From Clostridium sp. UBA4746 (lineage in GTDB: Bacteria; Bacillota; Clostridia; Clostridiales; Clostridiaceae), in NCBI GenBank assembly GCA_002403785.1, contig DHIM01000358.1, forward strand, positions 9,752 to 28,776: 19,025 bases of DNA, written 5' to 3'. The position numbers were made by a program, and so were the translations under genes. The notes beneath the pieces were generated by a model. The model did no database searches and was not told the origin of the DNA. It was given only the letters and a program-made list of their open reading frames with translations. Positions 14,620 through 19,025 of the stretch are shown one piece after another; the stretch's first letter is position 1, and each line of letters begins with the position of its first letter.

Positions 14620-14735
14620 GAAATGAAAAAAATTATGGAGAGTTATTTATGTAATGAGAAGATAATTTTTCATCTCATTAATAGTTTGATTACTTCCGTT
14701 CATTAAGGCACTGAAAATTCGGCGTCTTTTTTTTT
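14620..14735 (+). ncRNA. Structured leader RNA ending in a terminator (attenuator or small RNA)
   Basis: The predicted roughly 116-base transcript contains three helices. GGA(G)AGT 14637-14643 can pair with ACTTCC 14692-14697 and encloses a TAATGAGA / TCTCATTA hairpin (14652-14659 with 14673-14680). The terminator 14705-14735 closes the element. TCATTA recurs at 14700-14705, touching the foot of the terminator, and could compete for the same TAATGA strand, so a two-state switch is conceivable. I do not recognise a known riboswitch class. The fold is hand-drawn. Confidence 0.45.
14705..14735 (+). terminator. Intrinsic terminator upstream of the kal remnant
   Basis: AAGGCACTG (14705-14713), loop AAAATT, CGGCGTCTT (14720-14728), then a run of nine T to 14735. 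The stem has one A-C mismatch and two G-U pairs. It is placed between promoter and gene, as in attenuators. Confidence 0.8.
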
Positions 14736-14796
14736 ATAACAAAATCAACATAAAGTATTGTAAAATAGGCAACTGTAATATAAGGAGGAGAGTAAA

Positions 14797-14964
14797 ATGA
14801 AATCTTTAATCAGGCAAAGAATGAGTGCACAGGATGCTTATTACGGTGGAAATTTAGTAGATGGAGCAAGAATGTTTGAATTATTTGGAGATGTGGCTAC
14901 GGAACTTCTAATTATAAACGATGGTGATGAAGGGTTATTTAAAGCATACGATGCTGTAGAATAA
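14797..14964 (+). pseudogene. kal: Truncated 3-aminobutyryl-CoA ammonia-lyase (first 55 codons)
   Basis: Starting at ATG 14797 after a strong AAGGAGGAG site, the frame encodes RQRMSAQDAYYGGNLVDGAR, then ELFGDVATELLIINDGDEGLFKAYDAVE and TAA. This is the N-terminal part of the hotdog-fold ammonia-lyase Kal, which in clostridial and fusobacterial lysine fermentation removes ammonia from 3-aminobutyryl-CoA to give crotonyl-CoA. The normal protein is about 125-130 residues and continues from AYxxVE into a FLAPVYAGD-type segment; here the frame stops exactly there and the remainder is missing from the following 107 bases. The stop lies in a perfect palindrome, TAACAATATTGTTA (14962-14975). Start and ribosome site are intact, so a 55-residue peptide could still be made, but an active enzyme is unlikely. 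Confidence 0.75.
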
Positions 14965-15071
14965 CAATATTGTTACTTTAAAGTGTATTAATTAATTATA
15001 GTATAGGGGAGTATAATAATATATTTACTAAATGATGAAATTAAAAATAACAGTGCGATGGAGGAATTAAC

Positions 15072-16325
15072 ATGAAAGTTAATAGAAGACATGAATTATT
15101 TAAGGACGTAACAGATGAGCAGTGGAATGATTGGGAATGGCAAGTTAAAAATAGAATTGAAACTGTAGAAGAACTAAAAAAATACATACCATTAACTCAA
15201 GAAGAAGAAGAAGGAGCTAAGAAATGTCTTCAAACGTTAAGAATGGCAATAACTCCTTATTATTTAGCATTAATAGATCCTAATGATCCATATGATCCAA
15301 TAAGAAAGCAAGCTATACCAACGGGTCTTGAATTACATAAGGCAGATGCTGACTTATTAGATCCACTACATGAAGATACAGATTCTCCAGTTCCGGGGTT
15401 AACTCATAGATACCCTGATAGAGTATTATTATTAATAACAGATATGTGCTCAATGTACTGTAGGCATTGTACAAGAAGAAGATTTGCAGGGCAAAACGAT
15501 AATTCTATGCCAATGGAAAAAATAGATAAAGCAATTGATTACATCAGAGATACTCCACAAGTTAGAGATGTATTATTATCGGGTGGGGATGCACTACTTG
15601 TTTCAGATGATAAATTAGAATACATAATAAAGAAATTAAGAGAAATACCACACGTTGAAATAATAAGAATTGGTTCGAGAGCACCAGTAGTTCTTCCACA
15701 AAGAATTACTAAAGAATTAGTTAATATGCTAAAAAAGTACCATCCAATTTGGTTAAACACTCACTTTAATCATCCAAATGAAATTACAAAAGAAGCAAAA
15801 TTAGCTTGCGAGAGACTTACAGATGCAGGGGTGCCTTTAGGCAACCAATCAGTTCTTTTAAGAGGAGTTAATGACTGTACGCATATAATGTTGGACTTAG
15901 TACATGAACTTGTTAAAATTAGAGTTAGACCATACTATATCTACCAATGTGATCTTTCAATGGGACTTGAACACTTTAGAACACCAGTATCTAAAGGAAT
16001 AGAAATAATTGAAGGGTTAAGAGGACATACTTCAGGATTTTGCGTACCAACATTTGTAGTTGATGCTCCAGGTGGTGGCGGAAAAATCCCAGTAATGCCA
16101 GGATATATTATATCCCAAAGCCCTGAAAAAATAGTGCTTAGAAACTTTGAAGGAGTTATAACTACTTATGAACAACCAACGAGCTATACCGCGGGCTGTC
16201 ACTGTGATGTTTGCGAAGGAAAGAAAAAAGTTCACAGAGTAGGAGTAGCAGGGCTATTAAATAATGAGAAAATGTCTATGGAACCAGTTGGACTTGAAAG
16301 AGGTTTAAGAGGGAATCAAGAGTAA
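15072..16325 (+). CDS. kamA: Lysine 2,3-aminomutase
   Basis: A 417-residue radical-SAM, PLP-dependent enzyme converting L-lysine to L-beta-lysine. All key residues are visible, each one position later than in the C. subterminale enzyme: radical-SAM cluster C126-x3-C130-x2-C133 in MCSMYCRHC, PLP lysine K338 in PGGGGKIP, substrate-binding D294 and D331, and zinc ligands C269 with C376, C378 and C381 in AGCHCDVC. The length is typical. ATG 15072 follows GGAGG. Upstream lies the kal remnant, 107 bases away; downstream there is a shared terminator and a convergent unrelated gene, so kamB, kamC, kamDE, kdd and kce are not here. Beta-lysine could feed lysine fermentation encoded elsewhere or an osmolyte route, but no ablB is seen. 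Confidence 0.96.
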   Translation: MKVNRRHELFKDVTDEQWNDWEWQVKNRIETVEELKKYIPLTQEEEEGAKKCLQTLRMAITPYYLALIDPNDPYDPIRKQAIPTGLELHKADADLLDPLHEDTDSPVPGLTHRYPDRVLLLITDMCSMYCRHCTRRRFAGQNDNSMPMEKIDKAIDYIRDTPQVRDVLLSGGDALLVSDDKLEYIIKKLREIPHVEIIRIGSRAPVVLPQRITKELVNMLKKYHPIWLNTHFNHPNEITKEAKLACERLTDAGVPLGNQSVLLRGVNDCTHIMLDLVHELVKIRVRPYYIYQCDLSMGLEHFRTPVSKGIEIIEGLRGHTSGFCVPTFVVDAPGGGGKIPVMPGYIISQSPEKIVLRNFEGVITTYEQPTSYTAGCHCDVCEGKKKVHRVGVAGLLNNEKMSMEPVGLERGLRGNQE

Positions 16326-16368
16326 AATAAGAAATAGCAAAAACTTATCTAGTATTTTTTATATTATA

Positions 16369-16413
16369 AAAAAACAGTTACAACTCATAATTAATGAGTT
16401 GTAACTGTTTTTT
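16369..16413. terminator. Bidirectional terminator between kamA and the ABC-F gene
   Basis: Perfect 20-bp inverted repeat, 16369-16388 with 16394-16413, 5-base loop, A-rich on the left and T-rich on the right. It serves kamA (+) and the convergent ABC-F gene (-), whose stop codon it touches. Confidence 0.92.
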
Positions 16414-18337
16414 ATTCTATTTCATCTAAAAAGTCTTCCCAGTTTGCATAAAGAGTTTCAAGTTCTGCCTTAGTATTTGATATTTGATTGTTTGTTTCAA
16501 CACTTTTACTAGGATTTGAATAAATTTCTTCAAGGCAAAGATCATTATTCAATTTTTCTAATTCTTGTTCCAGAGATGAGATTTTATCTTCTAGGTTTTT
16601 TAGGTCTATTTTCTTTTGTTTTTCTAGTTTGTCGTTGTCTCTCTTCTTTTTTTTATCAGAATTAATTTGAGTCTTTGACATGCCAGCATGTTCTTCTTCT
16701 ACCTGAAAACGAAGAGGGTTCTTCTTTTTTTCTATATAATAATTATAATTACCAAGATATTCTTTGAGCCCATCTTTATTTAATTCAAGTATTTTATGAA
16801 TTACCTTGTTTAAAAAATATCTATCATGGGATATTACAATAACGGTACCGTCATAACCTAGTATTGAATCTTCTAAAGCTTCACGAGACATAATATCTAA
16901 ATGATTTGTTGGTTCATCTAGTAGTAAAAAATTTGATTTAGATAACATGATTTTTAGAAGATTAATTCTACATTTTTCACCTCCACTTAATGTTGAAATG
17001 ATTTTAAATACATCATCCCCAAGGAATAAAAATGCAGCTAACGAAGTTCGAAGCTCTGTGGTAGTAAGTTTAGGAAATTCATCCCAGACTTCATCTATTA
17101 CGGTTTTTTCAGGATTTAAATTTGATTGTTCTTGGTCGTAGTATCCTACAAAAATACTTTTACCCAATATTTTTATACCGGTATCACCAGATATTTTATC
17201 CATTATAATTTTAAAGAGAGTGGTTTTGCCTCGACCATTTTCACCAATAAGTGCAATTTTTTCTGATCTCTTTACATCCAAATATAAATTTTGAAATAAG
17301 AGGTTATCTCCAAAACGTTTTGATAAATCTTCTATATGTAGAACATCATTTCCACTCTTAATTTCTGTTTCAAACTTAATTTTAGTTTCCTTAGGATCAC
17401 TGTTTGGAGAATCAATCCTATCTAATTTATCTAAGGATTTCTGTCTGCTTTCTGCAGCTTTTACACTTTTTTCTCTATTAAAGGATCTATATTTAGTTAT
17501 AATATCCTCTTGTCTTTTAATTTCAGACTGTTGCAGATTATATGCTTTTAATTGAATTTCATAATTCTTTTTCTTTAAATCGATAAAATGTGTATAGTTC
17601 CCATTGTAAGAATCTACATGACCATTATTAAGTTCAAAAGTTTTAGTGGTTATAGCATCTAAAAAAAATCTGTCATGGGATATTATAAACATAGTTCCTT
17701 TATAAGATTTCAAATAATCTTCTAACCATTCTATAGCATCTAAGTCCAGGTGGTTAGTAGGTTCATCTAATAAAAGGACATCAGGATTTTTAAGTAACAA
17801 CTTGCATAATGCAACCCTAGTTTTTTGACCTCCACTTAATATGTTTATTGGCTTAGCATAATCATCTTCCATAAAGCCAAGACCCTTGAGAATTCTACTG
17901 ATTTCGGCTTTGTATGTGTAGCCGCCTCTATTATTATAAAGTTCAGAGCTTAGTGTATACTCTTTTATAATTTTATCATGATATTCCTTTTTTGAAGAAT
18001 CGTAAGGTTCACTCATTTTTATCTCTAAACCTTTAAGACTTTTTTCGAGACTTAATAGATTGTGAAATACTTGAAGCATTTCTTCATATATAGTATTACT
18101 TAAATCTAATGATGAATTTTGAGATAAGTATCCTACTCTTTTATTTTTATCTATAAACAACTCACCATTATCATAATCTAATTGTGATGTGAGTATTTTA
18201 AAAAGTGTAGATTTGCCTGCTCCATTGGCACCAATAAAACCGATTTTTTCACCTTCATTTATACTTAAAGTTATTTTATCTAAAATAACATCTATACCAT
18301 AACTTTTGTGGATATCTTTGCAACTTAGAACTATCAT
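16412..18337 (-). CDS. ABC-F family ribosome-associated ATPase (YdiF/Uup-like)
   Basis: A 641-residue soluble protein with two ATP-binding cassettes and no membrane domain. Cassette 1: Walker A GANGAGKST (36-44), signature LSGGQ (167-171), Walker B LLLDEPTNHLD (188-198). A charged interdomain linker of about 90 residues (235-325) is the part that reaches the ribosomal P-site tRNA in ABC-F proteins. Cassette 2: Walker A GENGRGKTT (365-373), signature LSGGE (450-454), LLLDEPTNHLD (472-482). A lysine-rich stretch and C-terminal coiled coil (about 555-640) resemble YdiF/Uup-type members. Such proteins resolve stalled ribosomes or, in some branches, protect against antibiotics; sequence alone does not decide. 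The start is ATG 18337, with GAAGG upstream; an in-frame GTG at 18346 overlaps that site and was rejected. Confidence 0.93.
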   Translation of the reverse strand: MIVLSCKDIHKSYGIDVILDKITLSINEGEKIGFIGANGAGKSTLFKILTSQLDYDNGELFIDKNKRVGYLSQNSSLDLSNTIYEEMLQVFHNLLSLEKSLKGLEIKMSEPYDSSKKEYHDKIIKEYTLSSELYNNRGGYTYKAEISRILKGLGFMEDDYAKPINILSGGQKTRVALCKLLLKNPDVLLLDEPTNHLDLDAIEWLEDYLKSYKGTMFIISHDRFFLDAITTKTFELNNGHVDSYNGNYTHFIDLKKKNYEIQLKAYNLQQSEIKRQEDIITKYRSFNREKSVKAAESRQKSLDKLDRIDSPNSDPKETKIKFETEIKSGNDVLHIEDLSKRFGDNLLFQNLYLDVKRSEKIALIGENGRGKTTLFKIIMDKISGDTGIKILGKSIFVGYYDQEQSNLNPEKTVIDEVWDEFPKLTTTELRTSLAAFLFLGDDVFKIISTLSGGEKCRINLLKIMLSKSNFLLLDEPTNHLDIMSREALEDSILGYDGTVIVISHDRYFLNKVIHKILELNKDGLKEYLGNYNYYIEKKKNPLRFQVEEEHAGMSKTQINSDKKKKRDNDKLEKQKKIDLKNLEDKISSLEQELEKLNNDLCLEEIYSNPSKSVETNNQISNTKAELETLYANWEDFLDEIE

Positions 18338-18369
18338 TATTTTCACCTTCCCTGTGTTGAAATTTAAAA

Positions 18370-18378
18370 ATTATAACA
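18370..18378 (-). promoter_or_regulatory. Extended -10 promoter of the ABC-F gene
   Basis: Minus strand TGTTATAAT, with -10 at 18370-18375. The -35 region is poor. The leader is only about 25 bases, so no attenuation peptide of the kind seen upstream of some antibiotic-resistance ABC-F genes is present. Confidence 0.6.
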
Positions 18379-18640
18379 TGTAGTTTAATAAATATAGAAA
18401 TAAAACTTACTAGTTATAAATATTAACTAAAGGATGTCCCTATATTATTGTACTATTTATATTTAAATTTTTGTAGTAAAAAGTAAATATATATAGTATA
18501 AATTATTAATATCTGTTTAAAAAAGCACTAAAATGGCGAAAACTCTGTAAGAATATTAACTACGAACTAATATATTTAAAATAAAAAGTGGTGATAACTT
18601 ATAATTGTGTGTTAAAATTGATAGTATAAGATTTATGAAG
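18379..18640. other. Divergent intergenic region between the ABC-F gene and rex
   Basis: AT-rich, no coding frame with a ribosome site. It holds an 11-bp direct repeat AATATTAACTA (18419-18429 and 18552-18562) and a TATAAT at 18600-18605 without a convincing -35. No TTGTTAA-type Rex palindrome was found. Confidence 0.5.
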
Positions 18641-18660
18641 GTTGCAGAGGAGTGTAAATT

Positions 18661-19025
18661 GTGGAAAGAAAAAAGAATATATCAATGGCAGTTATTAGAA
18701 GATTGCCTAAATATCATAGATATTTAAGGGAACTTTTAAGAAATGATGTAGATAGAATATCCTCAAAAGAATTAGGGGAGAGAATTGGATTTACAGCGTC
18801 TCAAATAAGGCAAGACCTGAATTGTTTTGGAGATTTTGGACAACAGGGATATGGTTACAATGTTAAAGAATTATTAAATGAAATTAGTGGAATACTAGGG
18901 CTATCAAAAGAGTATAAAATGATAATAATAGGTGCGGGCAACATTGGTCAAGCTATTGCCAATCATACTAGATTTCAAAGGTTAGATTTTAATTTGACTG
19001 GTATTTTTGATGTTAATCCAAAACT
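18661..19025 (+). CDS. rex: Redox-sensing transcriptional repressor Rex (partial, N-terminal 121 codons)
   Basis: The first 121 codons of Rex, cut by the window edge; the full protein is usually about 210 residues. The N-terminal winged helix is clear: AVIRRLPKYHRYLRELL, then SSKELGERIGFTASQIRQDL and the wing segment FGDFGQQGYGYNV. The NAD(H)-binding Rossmann motif IIIGAGNIGQAIANH follows, then a strand ending in FDVNPK. Rex binds operators when NADH/NAD+ is low and releases them when NADH rises, controlling fermentation and butyrate genes in clostridia. The start is GTG 18661, preceded by GAGGAG (18647-18652); an internal ATG at codon 9 lacks such a site. The gene is divergent from the ABC-F gene, a common clostridial arrangement. 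Confidence 0.95.
   Translation, partial: MERKKNISMAVIRRLPKYHRYLRELLRNDVDRISSKELGERIGFTASQIRQDLNCFGDFGQQGYGYNVKELLNEISGILGLSKEYKMIIIGAGNIGQAIANHTRFQRLDFNLTGIFDVNPK

Noticed and set aside
14623..14706. 27-codon leader peptide (ATG 14623 to TAA 14704) overlapping the terminator foot
   Set aside because: No ribosome site, the ATG lies only a few bases after the predicted transcript start, and there is no run of regulatory codons.
14620..14735. THF or lysine riboswitch in the kal/kamA leader
   Set aside because: The GGAGAGT start recalls THF riboswitches, but the rest of the conserved core is missing, and the element is far too short for a lysine riboswitch.
18580..18660. Rex autoregulatory operator upstream of rex
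   Set aside because: TTGTGTGTTAAAATTG at about 18604 has a Rex-like left half, but no inverted right half is present.
1..19025. CRISPR arrays, insertion sequences, tRNA genes, integrase or toxin-antitoxin modules
   Set aside because: Looked for by eye on both strands; no regularly spaced repeats, transposase motifs or cloverleaf sequences were seen.

Overview
The window is an AT-rich, low-GC Firmicute chromosome segment, most likely from Clostridium sensu stricto. Supporting signs are strong AGGAGG-type ribosome binding sites, TTG and GTG starts, U-tract terminators, a clostridial lysine 2,3-aminomutase, and an ABC-F gene next to rex (in clostridia rex commonly precedes the crt-bcd-etfBA-hbd operon, which would lie beyond the right edge). 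The species cannot be named from the sequence. No tRNA, rRNA, CRISPR array, insertion sequence or phage module was seen.

Positions 1-5278 hold the distal part of a tightly packed operon for a membrane-bound, complex-I-like respiratory module: the HyfB-like tail, then HyfC, HyfE, HyfF, HyfG and HyfI-like subunits. The catalytic large subunit has lost all four cysteines that would hold a [NiFe] centre, while the small subunit keeps its cluster ligands and carries a fused 2x[4Fe-4S] ferredoxin domain. This is the hallmark of energy-converting hydrogenase-related (Ehr) complexes: ion-pumping machines that are probably not hydrogenases and whose substrate is unknown.

Positions 5279-10570 carry independent housekeeping and metabolic genes, each with its own terminator or promoter: a short alpha-glucan phosphorylase (+), a branched-chain aminotransferase (-), a possible 13-codon basic micro-ORF (-), a RusA-like resolvase with altered active-site residues and a C-terminal zinc-knuckle-like tail (-), and the universal t6A enzyme TsaD (+) behind a promoter and a structured leader.

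Positions 10571-15071 look like eroding accessory DNA. They hold the N-terminal remnant of a urocanate hydratase, an isolated central domain of a thiamine-diphosphate enzyme joined to unrelated sequence, and the first 55 codons of a 3-aminobutyryl-CoA ammonia-lyase (kal), next to intact genes for a lipoprotein, a small membrane protein, a cysteine-rich metal-binding-type protein and a two-domain GNAT acetyltransferase. Two promoters here carry close matches to the CodY operator. One of them drives a leader RNA ending in a strong intrinsic terminator in front of the kal remnant.

Positions 15072-19025 contain an intact lysine 2,3-aminomutase (kamA), convergent with an ABC-F ribosome-associated ATPase across a shared bidirectional terminator, and then the start of rex. 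The rest of the lysine fermentation cluster is absent here, so kamA is either a survivor of a lost pathway or works with genes elsewhere. Nothing in the window proves a new system; the cysteine-less hydrogenase-like complex, the CodY-linked kal/kamA leader and the altered RusA protein are the best leads.
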